Below, in pieces: positions 1 to 12,300 of a stretch of 64,000 nucleotides of DNA. The stretch spans positions 2,323,806 to 2,387,805 of the forward strand of contig NW_004450398.1 in the NCBI RefSeq assembly GCF_000321225.1, in the 5' to 3' direction. This DNA comes from Odobenus rosmarus divergens (lineage: Eukaryota > Chordata > Mammalia > Carnivora > Odobenidae). Position numbers and translations under genes: made by a program. Below the pieces are notes generated by a model. It was not told the DNA's origin, ran no database searches, and worked only from the letters and a program-made list of their open reading frames with translations. Positions within the stretch are counted from its first letter, which is position 1. The number at the start of each line of letters is the position of its first letter.

Positions 1-80
1 ACACCAAAGAGTTCACTAAGTATGATCCCATTTATATAATAAACGTGAAAACCAAACAAAAACAACTTATGGTGTTAAAA

Positions 81-643
81 GATAGTTGTCGACTTCTGAG
101 AGTCGTGCACCTGGGGCAGCGAAGGAACTGAGAAAAAGTGACGACAGTAAAGCGAGGCACAGGGGACCCTGAGAGAACAGCCCGAGGTCCCAAGGTTTAT
201 TTTCCATAATCTAATATATCTTCTACAATGATATAGATCTATAATGATTTACAGCAGGGGCTTAATAAGGCACATGGGGCTTAATAAGGCACATTCTTCC
301 ACGTACACAGGGTTAGTCAAGTGAAGCAATGGGAGTGGAGAAGGAATAAAGAAATCTGTAACTGGCTGTGATCAATTAATTGTAAACACCATTGTACTCA
401 GACCTTAACACAGGATAAGAGAACAAAGAAGGGAATGCACAGTGTGCTTTTTACAGCTGGCTTCCTATCTGCAAAACATCTTCTGCTGGTACTTTAGAAC
501 AGACCACACACATCCCAAGGGCATTTCACTCTGATCCTTTTGGGTTATTTTTAACCCTGCAATCTCGAGTTTTCTCAGAGATCTCGGAGTCTGAACAAAC
601 ATGCACCAGTGGTTGTTGTGGCGTTCTGTTTCCCACAGATAGT
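81..643 (-). mobile_element. Solo LTR, class II (ERVK-like), minus orientation
   Basis: The body at 87-637 begins TGTCGAC and ends CCCACA on the plus strand, so read on the minus strand it runs TGTGGGAAA to GTCGACA, the usual TG...CA of a retroviral LTR. It is flanked by a perfect 6-bp direct repeat, gatagt, at 81-86 and 638-643. Six-base duplications are typical of betaretrovirus-like (class II) elements. A minus-strand AATAAA signal lies near 197-203. No internal retroviral genes are attached, so this is a solo LTR left by LTR-LTR recombination. It sits in a downstream intron of ATF7IP2, in the gene's own orientation. Confidence 0.8.
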
Positions 644-995
644 GGTTACTTAGGTCGGTGTGGTAGGAGTGGGATTAGTGACTAGGGGTGAGGCATGAGG
701 CAGACTGGATGCCACTGATTTGATCTGGGAGATATTTACAAAATGGGTTTACTTTGCCAAAATTGCCAAGTGATGCATTTTTTGTTTGTGCAGTTTTCAC
801 TGGGCATTATGTCAATTAATTTTATTTAAATAGTATACATATGGGGCTTGTTTGTGTATTAATATTCATTAATATTTATTATTAATACTTACCCCGAGAA
901 ATTAATCTATCTGCAAACTAAAGATTGAAATTCTGTGAGTATTTAATGATACATTACTTTTATAAAACTGTTCCGATTGCTACCAACGATGGCTG
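644..995. other. Intronic stretch, nothing recognised
   Basis: This is AT-rich DNA between the solo LTR and the first SINE. I see no exon-like stretch on either strand and no repeat I can name. Confidence 0.5.
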
Positions 996-1197
996 TTTTT
1001 TTTTTTAAGATTTATTTATTTATTTTAGAGAGAGAGCAAGCGGGGGAGGGGGGGCAGAGGGAGAGAGACAGAAGCTCAAACAGACTCCCCGCTGAGACTG
1101 GAGCCTGATGGGGGGGGCTAGATCCCACAACCCTGAGACCATGAACTGAGCCAAAATCAAGTCAGATGCTTAACCAGCTGAGCCACCCAAGTGCCCC
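996..1197 (-). mobile_element. Carnivore tRNA-derived SINE (SINEC type), reversed
   Basis: The element reads poly-T, a GA-rich tract, then the reversed tRNA-like head ending near gagccacccaagtgcccc. It is flanked by imperfect repeats gatggctgtttt and gatggatgtttt. Confidence 0.9.
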
Positions 1198-1371
1198 AGT
1201 GATGGATGTTTTTTAAATGAACCACATCTGGGAGGGAAATTGAAGACACTGATGATTTTCATGTTCATCTGGATATACCTATGTTTTCTACTTGCATTTT
1301 ACCTTGGAGAAAAATTTGTGTCTAAAATTAGTAATTACAATTCTCCAGGTAATGTTATAATATAGTAATTT

Positions 1372-1545
1372 AAGATCATGTGCTCTGGAGACAAACTGGC
1401 TCTAAATCTGGGTCTAAATCTACTGGTGGCTTTAGTGGCTGGGCCACTTACTAGCTGAGTGTTTTGGGGGCAAGAAACTCTGCCTTGGTTTCTTTATCTA
1501 TAAAAGAGGGAGAAGTTTCACAAGATTAAATTAATGTTAATGAAG
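1372..1545 (+). mobile_element. MIR element
   Basis: The order of landmarks is that of a MIR: a gtgctctggagacaaactggct start, then gccacttactagctgagtg, then ttctttatctataaaagagg. It is diverged, as expected of this old mammalian SINE. Confidence 0.8.
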
Positions 1546-3418
1546 AATGAGTAGGAAGGAACACATGCAACACTGTAGGAAATTTCTTAAAATATTGTGG
1601 CTGGTAACTGCTTTCCCCCCTTTGATCTCTACAAATAGTTCTTCAAATGAAGTTCAATGCCAGACTTAGGTTTTAGACATAATTCATGTGTCATTCAATC
1701 AACATTGGTGAAATAGTCTGTTCCTGGGTGCCTTACACCTTGATGCTTCCTTTTCATCTTTGGAAATGATTGCACATAAAGGCATTTTCATCCTATTTAA
1801 GCAAGTTCCTTTTATTCAAACGTGTTCTGGTCCATAAACCTTCTCTTCTATGAGCATCTTCAGCTCAGCTGCTACTGCCTTTCCTATTTCCTACACATTC
1901 TCAAAAGAAAATTGTTTAAACTTCTAAATCCAACCATTACCACAGACATAGAAAGTTAGTTGTGGCACTAATTCCTTTAACACCTGGGGTTAACAGAAAA
2001 AACAATTATAAAACCTCCTGGCTTTCTCTAGAGTTTTAATAATAGTGGGAACAACATGTTTTTGCTTTCTTTTGTAAAGTTCCTTTATTTCTTAAATATT
2101 TTTTCAAAAATTTTTAAATAAATTATATGTATAAGGAAGTACATAAACTGCTATGTAGAATAGCTATGATGGAACCCCCAGACTTGAACAATTTCAGAAG
2201 GTCTTATTTAAAAAAATCTTAAGAAATTTAACTTTATATATATGTGTTTGTTTGATACATATATATCTGTTTGAAGACATCAGAAAGCTGTGGTAGAAGC
2301 CAGGACTTAAGGAACTGAGATCCCAGAGAGAAAGAGGGCATACACAAGTAGGCTAGACACTTGCCCCTCTTACTGCATCTGTCAATGAAACCACTCAAGA
2401 ATACTGAGAAGTCAAGCAGAAGGTGGCTGATATCACAGTGGACTGTATCGGGGAGAAAAATTGGAATATACAACCAGCAACAGAGGGGGAGCCATAGGAA
2501 ACACCCCAGTCTTTCTGGTAGAAGTCTTAGAGGGCTATGCCATAAGATGGAGTAAAAACCAAAATAGACCTAGTCTTATAAAGACTGCAAATAAGCCTCA
2601 GTTCTGCTCAATTCTTGATTAGATTGAAGTATATTATTTAACATAATGGCTTAAAAAAGAAACTTTTATAATCTCAGTTTCTGTGGGGAATGCAGTATGG
2701 AGCAGTATAGCTGGGGGGTTTTGGCTCAGGATTTGTCATGAGGTTGCATTCAGGATGATGGCAGGAGCTGCAGTCATCTGAAGGCTCAACGAGGGCTGAA
2801 GGTCCTGCTTCCAAAATGGTTTACTCACATGGCTTGTTGGCAGGGTGCCTCACCATGTGGGATTCTGCACAGGCTGCTTGATGTCCTCTAGTAAACTATG
2901 CTTGTTGCCATGTTAATATGGTAGTTAACTTGCCTCAGAGCAAGCAATCCAAGAGAAAGAAAGGAAGCTACAATGCTTTTTATGATCTAGTTACATATTG
3001 CCACTTTTGCCATATTCTATTTGCTGTCACTAAGTATAGCCCAAGACAAAAATTAGACTCCACTTTTTTAAAGGAAGAGTATATCGAAGAATGTGTGCCT
3101 ATATTTTAAAACCATCAACATAGCCTATGTCCCCCTCTCTGCTGCCTGCCAGAGTGTAGGGTGAATCTACTCTGATGGAAGATAACATCATTTAGAATCT
3201 CTACGATTTTCAATACACAATGTCCAAGATTCAAACAAAAAATTAGCAGTTATAATAAGGAATAGGACAAAGATTAAAAAATAGCAAATAGAAACAAAGC
3301 TCAAAGTGACCCATAAGAAATGGATCAGAAAATAACAGTGATTAAAATGTTCAACACATGGACAACAAGATAGAGAATTTCACCAGAGAATCTCTATCTA
3401 TAGAAAAGAATACAATGG
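1546..3418. other. Intronic stretch without a recognised gene
   Basis: AT-rich DNA within the ATF7IP2 transcription unit. The open frames here are under 80 codons, resemble no family I know and lack exon-like boundaries. No ATF7IP2 exon was found, although C-terminal exons could in principle lie in this part. Confidence 0.45.
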
Positions 3419-3616
3419 CGGCCTGGGTGGCTCAGTCAGCTAAGAGTCCGACTCTTGATTTCAGCTGAGTCAGGTCATCTCAGGGGTGTGAGATCGAGCC
3501 CAGTGTCAGGCTCAGCGCTGGGTGTGGAGCCTGCTTAAGATTCCCTCTTCCCTTCTCCCTTTGTCCCTCCCCCACTGCTCATGCATGTGCACGCCCTTTC
3601 TCTCTCAAAAAAATAA
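3419..3616 (+). mobile_element. Carnivore SINE (SINEC type)
   Basis: The element has a gcctgggtggctcagtcag head and a pyrimidine-rich then A-rich tail. It is flanked by near-identical aagaatacaatgg and aagaataaaatgg. Confidence 0.9.
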
Positions 3617-3632
3617 AAAGAATAAAATGGAA

Positions 3633-4380
3633 AGGGGAGAACTGAAAATTAAGCAAACTGAAATTAACAATTCGATACGTGGGTTTAACAGCCACTTTGA
3701 TCCAGCTGAAGAGAGGATTCATAAACTGGAAAATAGGTGAGTAGAAAATATCCAGACTGAAGGATGGTATGTACAAGAAGCATGTAATTGGAATACTGAA
3801 GGGGAGAAGAGATGGAATGGTGCTGAAGGAATATCTGAAGAGATAATGACCAAGAATTTTCCAAAGATAATGGAAGACATAAAACCAGATTCATGAAAAA
3901 CTGTGAGCTACCTTAAAAAACAAACACTAAACCCAAGCCCCCACAACTAGCATCATATAGTATACTAATGAAAACCCAAAAGAAGTAGATCTTAAAACCA
4001 GAAATACATTTTCTTCAAAGAAGCCACAGTAAGACTGAAGATAAATTTTCAACAGAAATTACAGAAATCAAAAGACATGTAATGACATCTTGAAAGTTCC
4101 GAAAGGAAATACCTACCTACAATACAATACTCATGTTAAAATATCCTTTAAAAATAAAGACAAAATGGAATTATTTCCAGACCAAAAAAACCCGACAGAA
4201 TTTATCTTGAGCAAAACTAAAAAAGGAAGTAACAAAGTTCTTCAGGCATAAGGAAAATTTTCCCAGGTGGAAAGATGGAAATACAGGAAGAAATGAAGAG
4301 CAACAGGAGGGGTAAGTATGTGGAAACTCTAAATCAATAATGACTGTAACAAGACAGTGGTATCATCTTGTGAGATTTAA
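3633..4380 (+). mobile_element. HAL1-like / old L1 ORF1 fragment
   Basis: An A-rich coding-like relic carries remnants such as agataatggaagacataaaacc and aatatcctttaaaaataaag. These resemble the ORF1-derived HAL1 family. Stops break every frame. The family name is from memory and could instead be another old L1. Confidence 0.55.
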
Positions 4381-4382
4381 AA

Positions 4383-4703
4383 CAGAGCTGACCTTGACCA
4401 ACAAGGGTTTGAACTGTACAGGTCTACTTACCCATGGATTTTCTTCAGTAAATAAGGTATAGTACTCTAGTGTATTTTCTCATGATTTTTAATATTTTCT
4501 TTTCTCTAGGTTATGTTATTGTAAAATACAGTATATAATATACAGCATATACAAAATGTTTAATTGACTGTTTATGTTATCAGTAAGGCTTCCAGTCAAC
4601 AGTAGACTATTAATAGTTAAATTTGGGGGGAGTCAAAAGTTTTGTGTGAATTTTTGACTGTGCATGGGGTCAATGCTGCATTGTTCGATGGTCAACTGTA
4701 ATG
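4383..4703 (+). mobile_element. MER2-like Tigger (TcMar) DNA transposon
   Basis: It starts near gaccttgaccaacaagggtt and ends ggtcaactgta, so the two ends form inverted terminal repeats. Internal landmarks (ggattttcttcagtaaata, gttatcagtaaggcttcc) match my memory of MER2. It is non-autonomous, with no transposase frame. Confidence 0.7.
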
Positions 4704-5119
4704 TAAAATTAAAATGTGTGAAAACACAAAAGATGGAGGGGGAGTGGTAAATGGAGTTATAAGGTTCTAAGGTCAGGCATTACCTACAAAATGGTAAAAG
4801 TAGTAATTCATATTGGATTCTTAGAGTCAAGAATCCAAATCATGATTTTTAGGACAATTTCTAAAGAAACAATGAAAGATGTATAATTAACAAGGTAATG
4901 GGGAAAGAAAAAAAAAAAAGATTGATCCAAAAGAAGGCTAAAATAGAGACACACAGACAAAATAGGGGAAAAGGCCCATAAAATAGATGGGATAAAAAAA
5001 AAGAAAACAAGTAGAAAGACTGTAGTTATGAACCCACATATTTCAGTAGGATTACATTAAACATAAACTAAATTTTCTAATAAATAGGTAACTATTTTTG
5101 AATTGGATTAAAAACACAC
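4704..5119. other. AT-rich intron, nothing recognised
   Basis: A purine-rich, AT-rich stretch without an exon or a nameable repeat. Confidence 0.45.
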
Positions 5120-7560
5120 ATAGTTTAATAAATAATTATTAATCATGTAGCCACCACTCAGGTAAATACATTTTATATGACCAGAACTTCAGAAACCCAT
5201 ATGCCTCTATCCTATGTCATAAATCTCCATAAATAGCATTCGTAGTGCTAATTTCTTTGTTTTAGTCTTTAGATTTACCATCTACCCTTGACTTCCTACA
5301 TAATTTTCTTTTTCTGGCTATTTTTGACCTTTATTTGAATGGAATCCTACTATTTGAGTCTGCTTTTCCATAATATTTTTGTGGGAGTAACTCGTACTGC
5401 TGCATGTTAATGCAGTTCTTCCATTTCCACTAATATACAGAATTCCACTGTATGGATTTACTGCAATTTATTCTTCTTTTCAACTGTAGATGGGCTTTTT
5501 GTCCTAGTTTTTGATTATTATGGAAAATGCTAATAAACATTCCTCTACATATATCCTATTGAACATTTAGAGGGTATGTATCAAAGGATGGGACTGTGAG
5601 GTCAAAGGATATTAAGATCTTCAATATTTTTAGATAATGCCAAATTTTTTCTGAAGCATTATACCAATTTACTCTTCTAACAACAAAAATGTTAAATAAA
5701 ATCAATTCCCTTTTTTTCAAAACCTCACCAATACACCAGGTATTGTCAGATTTTAAAATGTTTTACTTTACCTGATATGAAAAGGTATCTCATTGTGGCT
5801 TTAATTTGCATTTCCCTGATTACTAATGTAGATGAGTGCTTTTTCATGTTTATTATCGGTCATTTGGAATTCCTCTTTTGTGAAGTAGATGTACAAGTTT
5901 TTTGCCCATTTTTATTTTGTATTATCTGGCTTTTACTCATTGATTTGAAGTACTTTCTATACACTCTTTCTATACCCTCTAGGGAAAGGTCCCTAGAGGT
6001 TCTATGTGCTGCGTCTTCTCCCACTTGATGGCCTGTCTTCTCACTAAAATTAGTAGCTTGAGAGAAGTTTCTTAATTTTAATATGGTAAAATGAATCAAT
6101 TTTTTTTTTTATCGTGAAGGTATCTGTGTCTTAAGAAATCCTTCTTTATCCTAAGTTCATGGGGATGTTCTATATTACCTTCTAAAAGCTTTATAATTTT
6201 CCTTTAGATAATTGAGTTCCTTAATCCACAGATTGATTTTTATGTGCAGTCTGACATAGAGATCCAATGTCTTTCATATTTTCCTTAACATGAATAGCAA
6301 AGTAACTGCACTATTTACTAAAAGTCATACATTTCTCAAGTGATGTGACATACAATCTCCATCACATATCACATATACATATATGCATGGGTTTCTGGAT
6401 TCTCTGTGACGCTGCTCTATTTGTCTATTACTTAAATTGAATAATATCACATTATTCTAAAATTTCTGTGGTTTGTAGTGTCCTGACATCTGATGGCAAA
6501 TTCCTTCCTCTTTGTTTCTCTAGTTGATGGATATCTTGGTCTCTTAATCCACTGTATTTACATACACATTTTAGAATCAAATCAGCTTGTTAAATTCCAC
6601 AAAATTACACACTGGAAAACTGATTGAAATTGCATTCTATAAATTAATTTGAACAAAAGTGAAAACATTCTATAAATACTGCATTGTCCAACCCATAAAC
6701 ATAGTTCATTTTTCCACTGAATTCTTTAATATCTCTCAAAGGTTTATAATTTTCTTCAGCTATTACAATTATTATTACTATTACAATTATTATTACTATT
6801 CCTATTCTTATTAAATGTATTCCTAGGTCTCGTGCTACTGTATGGTTATCATATCTTTTAAAAATATCTTTTAATTCCCTAATTGTTTATATCTGGTATA
6901 CAAGAATATAAATTTTTGTATGTTTGAGATTGGCAATCTTGTTAACTTGTTAATCCTAATAATTTATCTGTAAATTACTTTGGATTTCCTACATTATATA
7001 CCTACCCCAATCATCCAAGAATAGTAATAATATTTCTTCCTTCTTTTTCAGTCCTTTCTATATTGACCTCTTTTTCTTTCGTTAGCCAAGAGATCCAGTA
7101 TAATGTTAAAGTGGTGAGAGCAGGCATCCTTCTATTTTGTATCTCAAAGGAAATACTTCCAATATTTGGCCATCAGATCTGTTTTAGGGTTTTTGTAGAT
7201 ACTCTTTATCAGATTAAGGAAGTTACCTCCCTATTCCAAGTTTGCAGAGAATTTGTTTTTAATCATAAACAGGTTATTTTATCAAATCCTACTTGTATTG
7301 TGGTTCATGATGATTCTTGTTCTGGCAAATTACATTAACTGGTATTTTATTATTGACCCAGAAGCATTCCTGAGACAAACTCAACTTTTATAGATTGTTG
7401 AACTTGGCTTTACTAGTATCTTGTTTAGGATATCTGCCTCTAAATAGAGTCCATGGGTAAAAATGGACTATAATTTTCCATTTCTGTAAAATGTTAAAAT
7501 TGATTTTAATATTTCACATTTATACAAGATTTTTGTATCTACTCTCATAAAACAAACCGA
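5120..7560 (-). mobile_element. Old L1 (L1M-type) 3' end, antisense
   Basis: Read on the plus strand this is the reverse of an old L1 3' UTR followed by the end of ORF2. The landmark ttaatttgcatttccctgat, near 5802, is diagnostic of antisense L1 3' ends. Further on, fragments of the reverse transcriptase region are recognisable around 7080-7340. All frames are broken. Short AT-rich tandem repeats sit at 6768-6810. Confidence 0.75.
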
Positions 7561-7629
7561 AAAATATTCCCTCTTTTTTTATTTTTTGGAAGTTTGTTTA
7601 AAACTGGTGTTTTAAACCACTGAATCTTG

Positions 7630-7838
7630 GGGCGCCTGGGTGGCTCAGTTGTTAAGTGTCTGCCTTCGGCTCAGGTCATGATCCCAGGGTCCTGGTTTCG
7701 AGCCCCTCCTCGGGCTCCCTGCTCAGCGGGAAGCCTGCTTCTCCCTCTCCCACTCCCCCTGATTGTGTTCCCTCTCTCACTGTGTCTCTCTCTGTCAAAT
7801 AAATAAATAAATAAAATCTTTAAAAATAATAATAATAA
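7630..7838 (+). mobile_element. Carnivore SINE (SINEC type)
   Basis: Full-length element with a gcgcctgggtggctcag head and an AAATAAATAAATAAA tail. It is flanked by imperfect repeats aaaccactgaatc and aaaccattgaatc. Confidence 0.95.
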
Positions 7839-8948
7839 ACCATTGAATCCACCCATCAGGGTCAAGTTATATACACTTGTTAGCATGGCTGCCTGGGACA
7901 AGTTTCATAAATTGCATGTTCTTCCTTCATTATAGAACATAAGGTGGATTGTTCATATCATAGATAGAAGCCACTGATAAATTTGACATATTAGTAGTCT
8001 ATAAAATGCTATCTTAATGGGGTCTTCACTTTTTCACTTTTATCACTAGCATTTTGTTTTTCTTTTTTGTCACTTTATGAGTTTCAGCACATACATTAAG
8101 AGTGGTAACAACAAAGACTCACTGAAATGTGACTCTTGCATTCACAAACTAAATAAATGCCTTCTTCACAGCAGCTTCCTGGTTCAAAACTAAATGCAGG
8201 ACTCAATATCATGCAATATTAGCGTTTCTTCTGAAGAGTCAAAACTGTATGTAAATTCCCCAAAACCAAGGATCTACTGCAAATGGTATAGACTGGTAAT
8301 GCTTCTCCTTCATTTTGTGGCCTCCTTAAGTATGCATAGCTATTTGGGGAAAGGGTGGTGTTCTTCAACTAATTCCTTATTTTTAGTTATGTATTTTTCT
8401 CTTTTTAAAAGCTGGAGTATAACATATAAAAGGAAAACCTTAGGACATTTTACAGAGTTAATGTTAAGAATAAATAAATCATACTACAAAGCTCCAAAAC
8501 TTGCAAATCACCAGACCAAAGAAAAGAATTCATTAAAATGCCTCTCCCCCAACATTTATCCAGGCAAGAATCACCAATCGTATTTCTTTGTTAAACTAAA
8601 TGACTTCTTCCTTACCTGCCCTGAATCTTTTAGACTAGATCAGAGGTTAGGTGTCTTGGCTGCTTTTTGACACAATTAGACAAGTTAACCTGTTCACTGT
8701 AATTTGAAGTTATCATGATTCATAATAATGCTTTCAACCTGTAGGAATCGAATACTTTTAGGTACGTTTTTCCTACTCTTAACTTTCCTAGCCTCTGTAA
8801 CTTTTGTAAGCCACCGTTTTATAGGACCTTGACTTTTCCACGTGTAGAACACAAACCATGAGAATGATCAAGTGATCACTCTGATTACCATAACAAAGAT
8901 GGAACACACCACAGTGGAAAACCCAATACCCTAGTCAATTCAAAATTT
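7839..8948. other. Intronic stretch with a 158-codon chance frame
   Basis: An open frame of 158 codons (8194-8670, plus strand) runs antisense to the ATF7IP2 intron. Its composition is unremarkable, it has no recognisable domain and it is not flanked by gene-like signals, so I treat it as chance. Nothing else is recognised. Confidence 0.5.
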
Positions 8949-8960
8949 TATTTAGTACTG

Positions 8961-9048
8961 TGTTGTTTTTTTTTTTTTTTAAGTAAACTCTACCCCCGAT
9001 GTGGATAAAGAGTTGCATGCTCTACGGACTGACCCAGCCAGGCGCCCC
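8961..9048 (-). mobile_element. Short (5'-truncated or older) carnivore SINE, reversed
   Basis: A poly-T tract is followed by a short reversed SINE body ending ggcgcccc. It is bounded by an exact 12-bp repeat, tatttagtactg, at 8949-8960 and 9049-9060. It lies about 160 bases downstream of the last visible ATF7IP2 exon. Confidence 0.85.
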
Positions 9049-9220
9049 TATTTAGTACTGTTAAAACAACAATGATAAAAGCTCTGGATAACCAATTCCA
9101 TTCCTTCATAAGAGACAAGAATGAATATGAACCTTTACACTGTTTCATTCTTAACTGAGAAACGGTATGTTTACAAGCATATAGTTAGGTAACTTTATGC
9201 ATTTTTGTAGAAATGCCTAC

Positions 9221-9381
9221 CTTTCTGAAACAGCCTCATCATGATCCCGTGATAAATTAAGCTTTTCACTTGCTTTTTCTGAAGGGTTAGAAGGTTCAGA
9301 GCTCACAGAAGTCTTTCCTTCATCTGGAATACTGACTGACTCTGGATTCTTATCCAAATTCATGGTCTCTGAATTTGTAAC
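9221..9381 (-). CDS. ATF7IP2: ATF7IP2 coding exon 5 (last visible)
   Basis: The 161-base exon begins after ttaacag at 9382 and ends at an AAAG|GTAGGC donor. It enters in phase 0 (VTNSETMNLDKNPESV...) and leaves after two bases of a codon. It encodes residues about 403-455, a serine- and acid-rich linker that is poorly conserved in the family. The next exon, which must begin with the last base of the split codon, was not found between here and base 1. Confidence 0.88.
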
Positions 9382-12300
9382 CTGTTAATTGGGTGAAGAA
9401 AAAGCAGTTAAAGGGAGTGTTACCACTTGTATTCTTCCACACAAAATTGATAGGTAAGGGGCGCCTGGGTGGCTCAGTTGGTTAAGCGACTGCCTTCGGC
9501 TCAGGTCATGATCCTGGAGTCCCGGGATCGAGTCCCACATCGGGCTCCCTGCTCAGCGGGGAGTCTGCTTCTCCCTCTGACCCTCTTCCCTCTCGTACTC
9601 TCTATCTCTCATTCTCTCTCTCAAATAAATAAATAAAATCTTTAAAAAAAAGCAACAAAATTGATAGGTAAAATTGCACTTGGAAAATGTTCTCAAAATA
9701 TTCTTGAATACATATGGCAAAATGTATGTTAAATTATATGTATTTCAATGGCTGATGACAATGCTTACAGTGTCTTTGCCAAAATAAATTCTAAAAAATA
9801 CTTCAAGAAATAAAAATAATGATAGTACAAATCAACTTCCTAGCTTGGGTGGGAAGGAAAAACAAACACCTAAGACAACATTTTATTCCTATTAGACTAT
9901 GTTTTAGGAACTCAGGAACATTAGACTCCTAATAATGAGTGAAGACCAGAAATAAATCAAATTTCCAACTTGTTCTTCCAGTTGAGTTTTGTTTAAAACT
10001 TGGAAGTTGAAACACGTAGTCCATGCTTTGGTTGAGAATGTACAGTATTTAAAATATACGTGTAGGGGCGCCTGGGTGGCTCAGATGGTTAAGCGTCTGC
10101 CTTCAGCTCAGGTCATGATCCCAGGGGCCTGGGATCGAGCCCCGCACCGGGCTCCCTGCTCAGCGGGAAGCCTGCTTCTCCCTCTCCCACTCCCCCTGCT
10201 TGTGTTCCCTCTCTCGCTGTGTCTCTGTCAAATAAGTAAATAAAAATCTTTAAAAAAAAATATGTGTATATTAAAGAATACAAAAGGGTCAAACTGATTG
10301 CGCAACTCATGAGCTTTTCTGGTGTAAAACGTGAACAAAGATGCCTGTACACAAAGGCAGACTTCTGAAATGTTATTAAGCTTGCAGATTCTATATGTAG
10401 AAATAGGTTCAAACAACATTGGAAAACGATAGCAAAAAATATTTGGTATTCTTTCAGTTCCAGGACCAAGTGGCTCACTTATCCCTGCTACTCTCATCTA
10501 AGCATAATGAAAAACCCTGGAAATAATTCAACAGATAATCATAAAATATCTCTGAACGGTGGAAAGAAAAGGGCAGACTGCCTGAGGATCTTGAGACTGC
10601 GGAGAGAAAGCACAGTGAGTTCCCTCGGGTTTCTTTTTATTATCCATATATCCTACACGACAGGTGCCACAAATGTCAGGGACCCATCCTTCTCGCCAAA
10701 CCTAGAGCAGGGGGGATTGAACCTCACTCCACACCTGCAAAATCAGCAGCCATATTCACTGCAGCAGTAGTGTCATCCTGGTCCCCACCTGACAACTGGA
10801 GCAACAGTGGGCCTAACCAGCTGCAGTAGCAGGACTGGCAAAGCCCAGCCAGGGACCGAACCCCAGGAGCCCACACCTGAAACAGCAGTGGGACCATCAT
10901 CCCTCATTTGGGAAAGCTGTGGACAAGATTACTGAAGCATCAGCGTTGTTGGCAGGGCTGCATTCTTTCTGGAGGCTTCAGAGGAGTGTTTCCTTTTTTC
11001 TAGCTTCTAGAAGCTACCAGAATTCCTTGGTTCAGAGCCCCTTCCTCCATCTTCAATGCAATCATTCCAACCTCTGCTTCCATTGTCCCATCTCTTTCTG
11101 CCTTTGACCTTCCTGACTCCTTTTTGTAAGGACCCTTGTGATTACACTGAGCCCACCAAAATAATCTCCCCATCTGTGAGCTTCTTTTAACACATAAAGT
11201 AACATACTCACAGGTTCTGGGGATTAATTCATGGATATCTTTTGGGGGTCATTATTCACCACTATCAACCACTGTGGCAAAATTAACACAAAAGTGACAT
11301 TTATACATCATTACATCCAACATGCAGGTGTATGTGGAACATTCACCAAGGAAGAAAAAGCGTATCTTGGGCTATAAAGTGTCAATAACTCTCAAGACAG
11401 AAATTTTACACAGTATGTTCTCTGATCAAAATAAAATTAAATTAGGTATCAATAAAAATAAGATACTTAGAAAGGCCTCAAATGTTTGGAAATTAAACAC
11501 ACACTTCTAAATAACCCATGAGTCAAAGAACAATACCACAAAGGAAGTTATAAATTATTTTCAACTGAAGAAAACCAAATGGGCACCTGGGTGGCTCAGT
11601 CAATTAAGCATCTGCCTTTGGCTGAAGTCATGATCCCAGGGTCCTGGGACTGAGCCCATGTCGGGCTCCCAGCTCAGCAGGAGTCTTCTTCTCCCTCTCC
11701 CCCGCCCCTCCCCCTGCTTGGGCTCTCTCTCTCTCAAATAAATAAATAAAATCTTTTTTAAAAAATACAGTACATCAAAGATTATAATCTCTGTAGTCAG
11801 AAGTGCAATGTCTAGGGGTGCTCCTGAGTGGCTCAGTTGGTTAACTGTCCGGCTCTTGGTTTCAGCTCAGATCATGATCTCATAGGTTGTAAGACTGAGC
11901 CCCGAACTGGGCTCCACGTTCACTGGAGAGTCTGCTTGAGATGCTTTCCCTCTGCCCCTCCCCCCACTCACACATGCTCATGCATTCTAAATAAAGAAAA
12001 TTTTTAAAGATTTTATTTATTTATTTATTTGTCAGAGAAAGAGCACAAGCAGGGGAAGCAGCAGGCAGAGCAAGTGGAGGGAGAAACAGGCTCCCCACTA
12101 AAATGAACTCTATCATGATCCCTGGGATCATGACCTGAGCCGAAGGCAGCCGCTTAACCAACTGAGCCACCCAGTCGTCGCTCTAAATAAATAAATCCTA
12201 AAAAAAGAAAAAAAAAAGTGCAATATCTAATCACTGAGATGCTCAGAAAATGCTTAGAAAAAGCAGTGCTTAGAAGGAAATTGATAGCTTTAAATGTTTT

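Noticed and set aside
5801..7340. Short frames that look conserved (83 and 91 codons)
   Set aside because: They are antisense L1 3' end sequence.
8194..8670. 158-codon plus-strand frame in an ATF7IP2 intron
   Set aside because: No domain, no promoter or splice context and ordinary intronic composition; a frame of this length is possible by chance in 64 kb.
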